A stretch of 20,461 nt of DNA from a virus, in the IMG/VR virus record IMGVR_UViG_3300035701_000362, positions 1-20,461 of that record; one strand, written 5' to 3'. Below are positions 7,365-14,517 of the stretch, in pieces. Every line of letters begins with the position of its first letter. Within the stretch, counting starts at the first letter, position 1. Made by a program: the position numbers and the translations under genes. Under the pieces are notes generated by a model. That model saw only the letters and a list, made by a program, of their open reading frames with translations. It did no database searches and was not told where the DNA came from.

Positions 7365-8402
7365 TTACGCGATGAAGCTCGTCGACCGAACGTTCGTCAC
7401 GAAAACCCCGATGGGCAAAAGCCCCGTCAGGCCCGTTTGCGCCACGTCCGCCATGACACCCCGAAGGACGATCTTTGCCGGAATGATCTTGCTGTCCGCG
7501 TATTCCACGTCCTCAATAATGAAATGCGGGAATTGGAGGTTCAAGACATAGGGATGAGTCGCGTCGGCAAGCGGCCCGGTCACTACGATATCGGCCTTCT
7601 TGTCTGTGGCTGCCGTCCATGCCGCAAAGTACGCGGCGTTCACCGCGTCCATGCGCGGGAAGTCCATCGTGAGCTTCACGCTCGGCTTGTCATTCTCGAT
7701 AGGCTCAAGGATGACCTGGCTCCCGGAGACATGCTCCGCGTCCATCTTCCGCTCGATCTCCAAGCTGAATGTTTTCGGCTTGATGATGTGGCCGGAACCC
7801 AATGTCGTGCCCCCGCCCGCGAGCGTGTAGTCGTTCATGCGGAACACGGCCTGCTGGAACTTGGCCCGGATGTGGGAATTGGCCGGAACGGTCGTATTGG
7901 ACAGCGTCGCCGTCTCGTCGGTGATGTTACTTCCCCGCAGATTGAACGCCGCTTTAAGGAGTCCGCCCGAAGCCGAGAACGTCGCCTTCAGGACCTTGAG
8001 CGTCGGGATGGTATGCACCATCGTCCCCTTCTCAACAGCATAGGACGCGAACAGCAGCGCGACCGAATCCTTCAGCGTGACCGTGTGCAAAAAGGCTCCC
8101 CCGCCCAGCGCAGAGGGATTCGTGTCAACGCCCATGAGGAGGCCGAGGAGGATGTTCTCCAGGCCGTCCCAGCGATAGTCAAAGTCCAGGCCGAAGTCCG
8201 AAGCCCCGAACGTGCCGACGTCCAGGTTCGCCTCGAACGCTCCGGCGGCTTCGTCCTCGATCATCTGGACGCTCCGCTTGGGCGTGCCGGGATTAAGCGG
8301 CAGGATGCCATTCCCCGCGCCGTCCAGCCCGGCGATGACCGCACCCCATTCTGTCGCCTTCTTGATGGCCGCCTTGTTAAGTCTTTTTTCAATATCGCCC
8401 AT
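7365..8402 (-). CDS. tail tube protein paralog 1
   Basis: 345 residues, with AGGAGG 5 bases upstream of the ATG. It is expected to polymerise in hexameric rings into the tail tube. The N-terminal 90 residues (DIEKRLNKAAIKKA, LPLNPGTPK, VQMIEDEAAGAFE, ASDFGLDFDYRWDG) and the C-terminal 130 residues (FSLEIERKMDAEHVSG, ENDKPSVKLTMDFPRMD, AAYFAAW) match the downstream paralog closely; the middle is shorter because it lacks the inserted domain. It comes after the tail terminator and a small unknown gene and before the second copy and the chaperone. Length is normal for a tail tube protein. An alternative is that one copy is the tube and the other a minor ring or surface protein. A long open frame on the opposite strand is a shadow. 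Confidence 0.75.
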   Translation of the reverse strand: MGDIEKRLNKAAIKKATEWGAVIAGLDGAGNGILPLNPGTPKRSVQMIEDEAAGAFEANLDVGTFGASDFGLDFDYRWDGLENILLGLLMGVDTNPSALGGGAFLHTVTLKDSVALLFASYAVEKGTMVHTIPTLKVLKATFSASGGLLKAAFNLRGSNITDETATLSNTTVPANSHIRAKFQQAVFRMNDYTLAGGGTTLGSGHIIKPKTFSLEIERKMDAEHVSGSQVILEPIENDKPSVKLTMDFPRMDAVNAAYFAAWTAATDKKADIVVTGPLADATHPYVLNLQFPHFIIEDVEYADSKIIPAKIVLRGVMADVAQTGLTGLLPIGVFVTNVRSTSFIA

Positions 8403-8411
8403 GTTGACCTC

Positions 8412-8612
8412 CTATCTCGATGCCTTTTTCTTTGCCGGACGGGATTCGGTTTTCGGCTCCCGTTCCGGCTTCACTTCGACGGCGTATCCATCCTTAATCC
8501 AGGACGAGACGACCTCGTCGGGGACGCCCAATGCCGCCATGTCGATGATGTGTCCGACCTTGAACAGGCCGAACTCCGTGTGCTGATTGCTGATCGCCCA
8601 TTTCACTTTCAT
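8412..8612 (-). CDS. small tail-region protein of unknown function
   Basis: I do not recognise this 66-residue protein. The ATG at 8612 is chosen because it lies one base after the TGA of the tail terminator gene and has a GGGGG stretch just upstream; a longer reading would start inside that gene. The first 50 residues are compact (WAISNQHTEFGLFKVGHIIDMA, WIKDGYAVEV), and the tail is strongly basic (KPEREPKTESRPAKKKASR). The shape, a short folded part containing 'F..G..I....G.....W...G.A' and a Lys-rich tail, is common among small head-tail or tail module proteins encoded near the tail tube. Neighbours suggest a role in tail assembly, but none can be assigned. Confidence 0.7.
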   Translation of the reverse strand: MKVKWAISNQHTEFGLFKVGHIIDMAALGVPDEVVSSWIKDGYAVEVKPEREPKTESRPAKKKASR

Positions 8613-8613
8613 G

Positions 8614-9099
8614 TCATACCCCCATGACCCCCGCGATGCTGACTCTAATTTTTTGATCAAAAAAGCCCATACCTTCGAGTGACAAATACCCGTCATCCGT
8701 TTCCGGTGAATCCTCAATCCTTGTCTCAACGGCCAGGACACCCAGACTTCCGGCCGCCCCGCTTCGCGAGTCCGCGTCGATGGCTTTCCTGATGTCCGCG
8801 ATACACCGTTCCAGCTTCGTCACCGTGTCGACGCTGTCCTTGACGATGCCCTTGATGGACACATAGAAGTCCTCGGTGTATTCGCTATCGTCTCCCGCCG
8901 CCCCGCTGAGTTCCACCTTACCGCCGGAGGCCGTGAACACCATGTAGGTCGGGAACGCCTTGCACTCGCTCCAATGGATGAAGCGCTTGGCCACCTCGCC
9001 GGGTGTGTAGAAGTAGGTGGCACCCGTCGAGATCCCCTGGAGGACCGCGACGATCCTATCAATGACCTGAAGTCTCAGGGGCGTTGCCGGCGTCGTCAT
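8614..9099 (-). CDS. tail terminator / tail completion protein
   Basis: 161 residues; the ATG overlaps the previous stop by 4 bases (ATGA) and has GAGG 6 bases upstream. The N-terminus, LRLQVIDRIVAVLQGISTG, is the amphipathic helix expected in minor tail proteins of the lambda gpU / gp17 type. Mid-protein it has FPTYMVFTASGG followed by a beta strand FYVSIKGIVKD and a helix TKLERCIADIRKAIDAD, with a final strand IRVSIAGV. That alpha-beta order fits the tail terminator fold, which caps the tail tube and joins it to the head. It lies immediately upstream of the tail tube genes, the normal place. The family is very diverged, so the call is from architecture and position. Confidence 0.65.
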   Translation of the reverse strand: MTTPATPLRLQVIDRIVAVLQGISTGATYFYTPGEVAKRFIHWSECKAFPTYMVFTASGGKVELSGAAGDDSEYTEDFYVSIKGIVKDSVDTVTKLERCIADIRKAIDADSRSGAAGSLGVLAVETRIEDSPETDDGYLSLEGMGFFDQKIRVSIAGVMGV

Positions 9100-9386
9100 A
9101 ATATCCTCACAAGAATTGCGTCGTGATCGGGCGAGGCATAGATGCTCCCGTCCATTGTCGTGACGGTAAACTGCACCAAATAAGTCGCGCCCGAAACGCC
9201 GCCGTGCATCATCTGCATGACCTGCTGACCGGAGATGACGACGTCTCCGTCCAGTGTTAAACCGGACGGTGAAACAGCCGCCGTCGCTGTAACAATCGCG
9301 TTTGCCGTAGTCACATCGGGCGGCCAGTAGTAGAGGCCGATCTTGAATTTCTCAACAGCCGCTTTTTCCACGATGAATTGAGTCAT
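9096..9386 (-). CDS. small beta-sandwich virion protein
   Basis: 96 residues, overlapping the repeat-protein stop by 4 bases and the tail terminator start by 4 bases. The pattern SGLTLDGDVVISGQQVMQMMHGGVSGATYLVQFTVTT, then MDGSIYASPDHDAILVRI, resembles a short Ig-like domain found in many phage neck or fiber-adaptor genes ('I.....V...L.GG..G..Y.V...TT..G......'). There is no signal peptide or membrane helix. Its tight coupling to the repeat protein suggests that the two act together, perhaps as a base or adaptor for it, but this is inference. Confidence 0.6.
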   Translation of the reverse strand: MTQFIVEKAAVEKFKIGLYYWPPDVTTANAIVTATAAVSPSGLTLDGDVVISGQQVMQMMHGGVSGATYLVQFTVTTMDGSIYASPDHDAILVRIL

Positions 9387-10996
9387 GATCTCCCTCTTGG
9401 CGTCCAGGCCCTTCGTCTTCCCGTATGGATAACGTCCTTCACTAACCGACCCCGATATGTCGGGAAGGCAAGTTCCTGGCCGGTTTCTATGATTAAATAG
9501 TCCGGCGAATCAGAGGACTGCGTTTGATAACCCTTCTGAACCTCAAGAATGAAGGTGAGATAGAGGATCGCCGCATCGCTTATTTGTTCCTGAACGCCTT
9601 CTGCCGCCACCAGGTCTATAATATTTCCGGGGAGCGTCGCCTGATCGGATACCTGCTCCTGCGTCCCCTCTTGGGCCGCCAGATGATGCTCTTGCGTCAA
9701 GGGCGGAGTATCCGAGACTTGAGTCTGTACCCCTTCGGCGGCCTGGAGATTATGCGTCTGCGTCAATCCTGGCGTTTCAGACGCCTGTTCCTGAGCTCCT
9801 TCGGCAACGACGAGGTTGTGAACCTGCGTCAGTGCGGGCGTGTCCGAGATTTCGAGCTGAACCCCCTCGTCCGGAATAAGGTCAATCGCACCCGCTTCTT
9901 CCTCGATTGTCGGCGTATCCGAGACTTGAACTTGTGCGCCTTCATCGGCGGCCAGGATGTGAGTCTGCGTGAGTGGCGGGGTGTCGGACGCCTGCGTCTG
10001 GCTCCCTTCGGCCGTGGACAAAATATGTGTTTGCGTGAGCGCGGGCGTATCAGACGCCTGGACTTGCGCCCCTTCGCCTGCGGTGAGAATGTGAGTTTGA
10101 GTGAGCGCCGGAACATCGGATACTTCATCCTGTGCCCCCTCAGCCGGGACGAGTGGAACCACTTGCTCAAGCGCCGGAGTGTCCGATGCTTGCTCTTGGC
10201 TTCCCTCTGCCGCAACGAGGATATGCGTTTGTGTCAGGGCCGGAGCGTCCGAGAGTTCTGTCTGATAGCCCTCCGCTGCCACCAGCTGATGTTCTTGGGT
10301 CAAGCCGGGTGTGTCGCTACCCTCAGTCTGAAACCCTTCAGCGGCAATGAGATCGATCGGGGGAGTCGCGGGCGTCAATGCTACCGCGTGCCCGCTACTG
10401 ACGGCTGACGTGAAGGTGCTCAGCGAGTGGGCGTCGATTGCATCCGTGCCCGCTTTTACCCCACTAAAGCAGGCAAGGGCGCAGTATGTGCTGTAAGCGA
10501 CAGCATAGCCGAGCGTGATGGTCGCTGTCGGATCGCTCCCGGAACAGGCGGTCGCTACGCCGCCTAAGGCATTACTGCCGATGATAAGGACCAGACATCC
10601 ATTCGTGACCGTCGGCGTCGGGACGGCGATGGACGTCCCCGCCGCGTTTATCTGCTGGTCCGCTACATTTATGGGGTTGGAAGTATCAACGCCAAGCCAA
10701 GCCGCCATCTCCCCCCGGTTCCGTCCTGTCGTGCCAAGAGTGAAAGTGAAGGTCGTGGCGTCAACGTCGGTCTGGACGGCGAATTTATAGAACAGGGCCG
10801 AGCGGGAGCTTGCCGTGTTGGACTGCGCTCCGATTATCGTCCAGTCAGCCGGCGGCGTAATTGTCCCGGACGTCGCCTTATTGACGACGTGCGCCAGCAT
10901 GAAGTCGCCGAGGGCCAGGCCCGCGGGCTTCGTGATGATGCAGTTAGACGAGTTCGCCCCAGGGCTGGCCCCGACGGATCGCAGCGTAATGGCCAA
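9383..10996 (-). CDS. virion protein with N-terminal beta domain and about 13 22-residue repeats
   Basis: 537 residues from a TTG start at 10996. AGAGG lies 6 bases upstream and no ATG is near; the upstream stop is 9 bases away. Residues 1-210 form a beta-rich domain: CIITKPAGLALGDFMLAHVV, TITPPADWTIIG, SALFYKFAVQTD, MAAWLGVDTSNPINVA, SAVSSGHAVALTPAT. This is a layout I know from surface and virion proteins ('i..P.g...GD.lla......t.P.gWt.......'). Residues 214-503 are repeats built on 'L.AAEG.Q.Q.SDTP.LTQTH.'. The last 35 residues (YRGRLVKDVIHTGRRRAWTPRGRS) are basic and not repetitive. The gene sits between the neck genes and the tail terminator, where head fibers, neck fibers or decoration proteins are often encoded. 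A surface-exposed, perhaps carbohydrate-contacting, role is possible but unproven. Confidence 0.7.
   Translation of the reverse strand: MAITLRSVGASPGANSSNCIITKPAGLALGDFMLAHVVNKATSGTITPPADWTIIGAQSNTASSRSALFYKFAVQTDVDATTFTFTLGTTGRNRGEMAAWLGVDTSNPINVADQQINAAGTSIAVPTPTVTNGCLVLIIGSNALGGVATACSGSDPTATITLGYAVAYSTYCALACFSGVKAGTDAIDAHSLSTFTSAVSSGHAVALTPATPPIDLIAAEGFQTEGSDTPGLTQEHQLVAAEGYQTELSDAPALTQTHILVAAEGSQEQASDTPALEQVVPLVPAEGAQDEVSDVPALTQTHILTAGEGAQVQASDTPALTQTHILSTAEGSQTQASDTPPLTQTHILAADEGAQVQVSDTPTIEEEAGAIDLIPDEGVQLEISDTPALTQVHNLVVAEGAQEQASETPGLTQTHNLQAAEGVQTQVSDTPPLTQEHHLAAQEGTQEQVSDQATLPGNIIDLVAAEGVQEQISDAAILYLTFILEVQKGYQTQSSDSPDYLIIETGQELAFPTYRGRLVKDVIHTGRRRAWTPRGRS
9488..10357 (-). repeat. 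array of about 13 66-base coding repeats
   Basis: Each unit encodes about 22 residues with conserved EG, Q, SD, P, LTQTH positions. Units 7, 11, 12 and 13 are the most diverged or of altered length. The DNA copies differ at many positions, so the repeats are maintained at protein level, not as recent exact copies. Confidence 0.85.
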
Positions 10997-11005
10997 GAAA
11001 GCCTC

Positions 11006-11386
11006 TTACGCCACGTCTCGGATTTCGTCGATGTCGGTCGCCGGGAAATTGACCAGGTTGCCCGCTGTCAGCGTTTGGAGCGTCAGCGTCCCGATGAGTC
11101 TGATGCTCGTGTCGCCCGACTTCCCGATAACGTAATGCGTTGCATCCCCGTTGTGGTCGACGGTGAATCCGTTCTGCGCCGCCAGGATGAGCTTCCGGCC
11201 CGACGTGTCCCCATTGTCCTTCGAAAAGTCTCCGCTCGTCAGGATGTGCGTCGCCAAGTCATAGGTCGCGGACGCTTCGGCATAGGTTGCCGGTTGCGCC
11301 GAGCAGATGAATAGTCTGTCACCGTTCGATGCTCCGATGATGTCAAGCATCAGGTCGATGATCGCATCTGGAATGAGTTTTGCCAT
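11006..11386 (-). CDS. beta-rich virion protein of unknown role
   Basis: 126 residues with GGAGG 5 bases before the ATG. An N-terminal helix (IPDAIIDLMLDIIG) is followed by FICSAQPATYAEAS, then the ordered stretch LTSGDFSKDNGDTSGRKLILAA, DHNGDATHYVIGKSG and TLQTLTAGNLVNFPATDIDEI. I recall this pattern ('..DF....GD.SGRK...AA......G.ATH......L..T...Q.LT.G..VN.P...I.E') from many unnamed phage structural proteins encoded between connectors and fiber-like genes. It lies 9 bases before the repeat-protein start and probably belongs to the same sub-operon of surface or neck proteins. The function is unknown. Confidence 0.65.
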   Translation of the reverse strand: MAKLIPDAIIDLMLDIIGASNGDRLFICSAQPATYAEASATYDLATHILTSGDFSKDNGDTSGRKLILAAQNGFTVDHNGDATHYVIGKSGDTSIRLIGTLTLQTLTAGNLVNFPATDIDEIRDVA

Positions 11387-11397
11387 GTTATCCTCCG

Positions 11398-11970
11398 TTA
11401 TTTAATTTCCGACCGTATCCCCACCGCGCCGCTCCCCATGATCTCGGCCACTTGGAGCACTACGTTTTTCTGCATCATGGCCGAAAGTATCGGCTCCCGC
11501 TCCTCGATAACCGAAGTAAACCATTTGGACGCCGGGATGTTGACGTCGAGTTTCGATTTCTTTGTGAGCGCCAGCCACTTGAACCGCTCCTCTTTCCACT
11601 TCGCGTACATGAACCAGGCCCATCCGCGCATCCGCTTCGTGACGGTCGGGTGGGTCGTTCCGCCCTCGTCCTGAATCTTCGCGTAGGGAACCGACTGTTT
11701 GCCCCCGATCCCCGTCCCGATGGCGATGGTCCACCTGTCGTCGCCGACGCCTATAAGCTGGCCGATGTTTCTCTGCATCATGGCGGTCTTTTTACTATGG
11801 TGGACGCGGGTCGATATCTGCCTGTCCGCCGCCGAGCGCATGAGTGCTTTGATTGTCTCAGCCGTCCACGATGTCGCCTGATACTTGTGCGCCCTGCCAA
11901 GAGCGCCCAGAACCTGGGTCTTTCGGATCGCGCCCGAGAAATCTGCGCGAAGGCCTATTCCATCCGTCAT
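11398..11970 (-). CDS. head-tail joining / tail completion protein (gp10/gpS-like)
   Basis: 190 residues from ATG 11970, chosen because it overlaps the connector stop by 4 bases (ATGA); a longer reading would run into the connector gene and looks Arg/Asp-biased. The N-terminal half has a helix with SWTAETIKALMRSAADRQISTR. It is followed by WTIAIGTGIGGKQSVPYAKIQDEGGTTHPTVT, typical of HK97 gp10 / Mu gpG tail-completion proteins ('YA...EEG....P.T..M..W'), and NIPASKWFTSVIEEREP, which takes the place of the 'iPaRpFL' motif. The neighbour is the gp6-like connector, giving the standard neck order. Its likely role is to complete the head-tail junction. The family is diverse, so confidence is moderate. 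Confidence 0.65.
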   Translation of the reverse strand: MTDGIGLRADFSGAIRKTQVLGALGRAHKYQATSWTAETIKALMRSAADRQISTRVHHSKKTAMMQRNIGQLIGVGDDRWTIAIGTGIGGKQSVPYAKIQDEGGTTHPTVTKRMRGWAWFMYAKWKEERFKWLALTKKSKLDVNIPASKWFTSVIEEREPILSAMMQKNVVLQVAEIMGSGAVGIRSEIK

Positions 11971-12527
11971 ATAGTGACCCGCTTGAATTTCGCCAGGATC
12001 GTCAGTTGTGCTTTCGTCAATGCGCCGTCTGCGTTGACCGAGCTCGTCGATCCGTCCGGCATCGTCCTTCCGCTCTCCCCCCAGCCCTGCTCTTTCATCG
12101 TCTTCCACTTCCGGGCGATGAGTTCGTAGCAGACGAGCGCGATGTCCGCCGGAATCGCCGCGTATCCCGCCGTATAGGTGACGGTGAAGTTCCCTCTGCC
12201 CTCAGCCCAGACTCCGTTGACCTTCCGCAGGCAGAACGCATCGATGACGAAATCCGCATCATTGCCCTCTGTGTATTCAGCCCCGTAGGAATCCACAACC
12301 GACGTGACTGCCGTGATGGGCCAGTTCAAAGGCTTGAGCGCCGACGTCCCGTCCCCGCTGACAAGTTCGCCCGTGTAGGTTGCGCTCAAAAGAATGCATC
12401 CAACCTCGCGGTTAATCTGCTCGGACACCGCCGAGATAATCGACGGTAGGATGGCGTCCCATGTCGTGATAGACTCCCCCGGCCAGAGGTATGATTTGAC
12501 GTTTGCGAGCGTGACCAGGTCTGCCAT
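11967..12527 (-). CDS. head-tail connector, gp6-like
   Basis: 186 residues. I take the ATG at 12527; a TTG two codons earlier is also open, but AGGAG is 6 bases from the ATG and lies in the last codons of the upstream gene. The N-terminus MADLVTLANVKSYLWP is the usual 'L.tle..K.yL' helix of HK97 gp6-type connectors. It is followed by SIISAVSEQINREVGC, LNWPITAVTSV (the 'P....v.sv' strand), GNFTVTYTAGYAAIPADIALVCYELIARKWK (the 'v.Y.aGy..iP.di..A......' segment) and a C-terminal helix ending with FKRV. All elements are in family order. The protein forms the ring under the portal. It overlaps the next gene by 4 bases. Confidence 0.85.
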   Translation of the reverse strand: MADLVTLANVKSYLWPGESITTWDAILPSIISAVSEQINREVGCILLSATYTGELVSGDGTSALKPLNWPITAVTSVVDSYGAEYTEGNDADFVIDAFCLRKVNGVWAEGRGNFTVTYTAGYAAIPADIALVCYELIARKWKTMKEQGWGESGRTMPDGSTSSVNADGALTKAQLTILAKFKRVTI

Positions 12528-12529
12528 GT

Positions 12530-12802
12530 TCAACTCCTCTTTTTCTTGCCTTTCTTTGCGGGCGCTTCGATCACTTCAAGCGTAACGTTCGGCCCAATCT
12601 TCACTTCCGGCGGGCCATCTATAGATTTGTCCTGATAGGCCCGGCCATTTCGGATGTACATGAATGCCAGGTCTATCGGGAGGTCATAAGACTTCCCGGC
12701 CTCATAGGCGTTCCGCGTCTCTTTCATCCGGACGCGCATGGTCTTTCCCGATGCCCGAAGCGCATTGACCCCGCCTGGCGTCTTGTTAAATTCAATCGGC
12801 AT
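12530..12802 (-). CDS. small head-module protein of unknown function
   Basis: 90 residues with GAGGGG 6 bases before the ATG at 12802. Residues 20-60 (KTMRVRMKETRNAYEAGKSYDLPIDLAFMYIRNGRAYQ) resemble a small beta-barrel of the 'v.f......y..Gd...lp...A..li..G.A' kind often encoded just before the connector in phage genomes. The end is strongly basic (PAKKGKKKRS). It is the first gene after the predicted terminator, so it may have lower expression than the capsid genes or depend on readthrough. The specific role is unknown. Confidence 0.65.
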   Translation of the reverse strand: MPIEFNKTPGGVNALRASGKTMRVRMKETRNAYEAGKSYDLPIDLAFMYIRNGRAYQDKSIDGPPEVKIGPNVTLEVIEAPAKKGKKKRS

Positions 12803-12823
12803 AACTTACCCCTCTGTAAAATC

Positions 12824-12863
12824 AAAAAAGGAAATGGGAGGAGAGCGTCTTGGCCCCCCTCCC
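12824..12863 (-). terminator. probable rho-independent terminator after the capsid genes
   Basis: On the minus strand GGGAGG (12858-12863) pairs with CCTCCC (12836-12841) across a 16-base loop. ATTTCC then separates the stem from a run of six T (12824-12829). The hairpin starts 7 bases after the stop of the capsid-accessory gene. The T-run is not directly at the stem, so it may be weak and allow readthrough into the connector genes. Confidence 0.45.
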
Positions 12864-12869
12864 GATTGA

Positions 12870-13316
12870 CTACGCTTGAACTTCTGTTTCCTGTGTCACG
12901 GGAATATGGTTCGGTTGTCCCATGACCGCCACCGCGCTCAAGGGAGTCCCATTCGTGTGCGTGCCTGTCTGCGTGAAGAGAATGCGCACGTACCGCAGGC
13001 TCCCCCGGTACATCCGGGTGATGGTCATGTCGTCCTCGGTAGGCTCGTTGATGACCCAATCGTTAACCCCGCCTTCGAGGTCTGCCGCCGGGATGTTGAC
13101 GAAGCTCCCCGGCGTGGTGACGGCACAGTGCTGGAACGAGATCGTCCAGTAGAGTGCCCCACTGAGCGTGTCACCCGAGATCCCGACATGGGCGATCATC
13201 AGGACGTCGCCGTATCCCCAGCGGTCTTTCGCGACGCCCGTCCCCTCTGCCGTGTTATTGGCCACAACTGGCGTCAGGAGGCTGACTACTTTTTTGTCCG
13301 TAATTGTGTTGATCAC
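12870..13316 (-). CDS. probable capsid accessory / decoration protein
   Basis: 148 residues from GTG 13316, with GGGGAGG 5 bases upstream. It follows the major capsid gene by 18 bases, where capsid decoration or stabilisation proteins are normally encoded. The protein is beta-rich: YGDVLMIAHVGISGDTLSGALYWTISFQH, then RGSLRYVRILFTQTGTHTNGTPLSAVAVMGQP. The pattern 'Y.r...t.TG.h.nGTP..A.v..g.P' recurs in uncharacterised proteins encoded after phage capsid genes. It is not one of the short gpD-like decoration proteins, being longer. A terminator-like hairpin follows, which would group it with the highly expressed capsid gene. Function inferred from position only. Confidence 0.55.
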   Translation of the reverse strand: MINTITDKKVVSLLTPVVANNTAEGTGVAKDRWGYGDVLMIAHVGISGDTLSGALYWTISFQHCAVTTPGSFVNIPAADLEGGVNDWVINEPTEDDMTITRMYRGSLRYVRILFTQTGTHTNGTPLSAVAVMGQPNHIPVTQETEVQA

Positions 13317-13334
13317 TTTAGCCTCCCCGTGCCC

Positions 13335-14504
13335 TTACGCCTTGACTTTGAGAAGTTGAATGGCCTCCGGCAGAAGAACCCCGCCGCCGACGCGCCGCCG
13401 CGCCAAGAATCCGATCATGCCGAACTCGGCATACTTCTCGATGAGCCGCTGGATGATGATGTCCACTCGGTCGACGATGGTGTAGCCCGCCCTAAAATCG
13501 CCATAGGCGGCGATCAGTGCGGCATCAGCGGGCGCACCAGCTCCGCTCACGACATCCGGGCATTCAAGAACAGGTGAGCCCAGGATCGTCGCCGGCTGGC
13601 CCTGCGTGAGATTCGGCTGGAGAAGGTACATATTAGTCGTTGCGCTCTTGAGTGTGATGGCTGCGCCGACTGTCGCCCTGTTCAGGAGCCACGTGGCGTT
13701 GGCGACATAGGGGCTGGCGAGTGCGTACTGCGTGGCGATGAAGTCGTCGAATGCCAGGACGTTGGAGCCGATTGTTTCGAGTGCGTCCGCCGCAACCGTC
13801 GCGTTAATTGAGATACCCTCGGGCGCCGTTGTGCCGTTGCCGCTCCAGAAGGACGTCCCTTCCAATTGCCCGAACTTCCGGCCCACGACGCTGGCGATCT
13901 CCGCTTCCAGGTTGAAAACGCTGTCCTCCAGCATCTTCTGCGTGGCCTTGAACAGTTGCGCCATTTCGAACGTCTTGAGTTCGGTCAGTCCGTAGGTGAG
14001 TCCGGTCGTTTCGGTCTTTTCTGCGCTCTCTGCGATCCACGTGGCTGCCGGGACGGTGAGTTCCGTCGGGAACTCAACGGCATAGGCCGACGTCTGCCTA
14101 ACATTTGCGACCGTGCGAATGGGCGAGAAAAGCGTCAAAGCCTTGATGATCTGCTGCACGTACTCGTAGGGGGCCAGCACTCCGGCGTGGTCCGAGTCCG
14201 CGATGGTCAGAACCTTGCGCTCATCGGGCGTCAGGTTGCCTCTGCCCTTGCGAAGCCAGCCCGCAAAAGCCTTTGTCTGGACTGCCTTCGCCACGTCGGC
14301 TTCGCTGGCCTGCATGATGGGCGTCTTGAGCCTGATGACCTCGTCGCTGAGTTCGTTATACCGCTTGTCGGTATTGACCTTGAACTCGTCGAAAGACGTC
14401 TTGTGGATGACGTCCCGCTCATACTCCGTGTGTTTGGTCTGCACGTCGGCGATGAGCTTGTTGACTGCGCCGTTAAGATCGGCGACTTGTTTTTCGATGT
14501 CCAT
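13335..14504 (-). CDS. major capsid protein, HK97 fold
   Basis: 389 residues, with GGAGG 8 bases before the ATG. Residues 1 to about 100 are charged and helical (KLIADVQTKHTEYERDV, EFKVNTDKRYNELSDEVIRL), a delta-domain scaffold that the upstream protease should remove. Residues 100-389 show the HK97 capsid order: VLAPYEYVQQIIKALTLFSPIRTVANVRQTS (N-arm and E-loop entry), VPAATWIAESAEKT, KTFEMAQLFKATQKMLEDS (the 'l...v..S..lleds' helix), FDDFIATQYALASPYVANATWLLN (the P-domain helix and strand), and AAYGDFRAGYTIVDR with a closing strand near the end. Gene order terminase-portal-protease-capsid supports it. The residue at which the scaffold domain is cut cannot be fixed from sequence; about residues 95-105 is plausible. 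Confidence 0.93.
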   Translation of the reverse strand: MDIEKQVADLNGAVNKLIADVQTKHTEYERDVIHKTSFDEFKVNTDKRYNELSDEVIRLKTPIMQASEADVAKAVQTKAFAGWLRKGRGNLTPDERKVLTIADSDHAGVLAPYEYVQQIIKALTLFSPIRTVANVRQTSAYAVEFPTELTVPAATWIAESAEKTETTGLTYGLTELKTFEMAQLFKATQKMLEDSVFNLEAEIASVVGRKFGQLEGTSFWSGNGTTAPEGISINATVAADALETIGSNVLAFDDFIATQYALASPYVANATWLLNRATVGAAITLKSATTNMYLLQPNLTQGQPATILGSPVLECPDVVSGAGAPADAALIAAYGDFRAGYTIVDRVDIIIQRLIEKYAEFGMIGFLARRRVGGGVLLPEAIQLLKVKA

Positions 14505-14517
14505 GATTTTTCCTCCG

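Noticed and set aside
7437-8627. 396-residue open frame on the plus strand opposite the tail tube gene
   Set aside because: It is antisense to a clear tail tube gene, is Arg/Asp/Val-rich with no recognisable fold, and has no binding site. GC-rich codon bias makes such shadow frames long.
8412-8741. Longer start of the 66-residue tail-region gene at 8741
   Set aside because: The extension overlaps the tail terminator gene and has no binding site; ATG 8612 follows that gene's stop by one base.
9488-10357. Repeat array as a possible CRISPR
   Set aside because: Units are 66 bases, diverged, contiguous and in frame with a protein; there are no constant repeats with unique spacers.
9524-10408. 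294-residue plus-strand frame with regular repeats
   Set aside because: Its repeats are only the reverse reading of the minus-strand 66-base coding array; the other strand gives the conserved EG/SD/TQTH units and the flanking beta domain.
11398-12108. Longer tail-completion protein starting at 12108
   Set aside because: The added N-terminus lies over the connector gene and is Arg/Asp-biased; ATG 11970 overlaps the connector stop by 4 bases like its neighbours.
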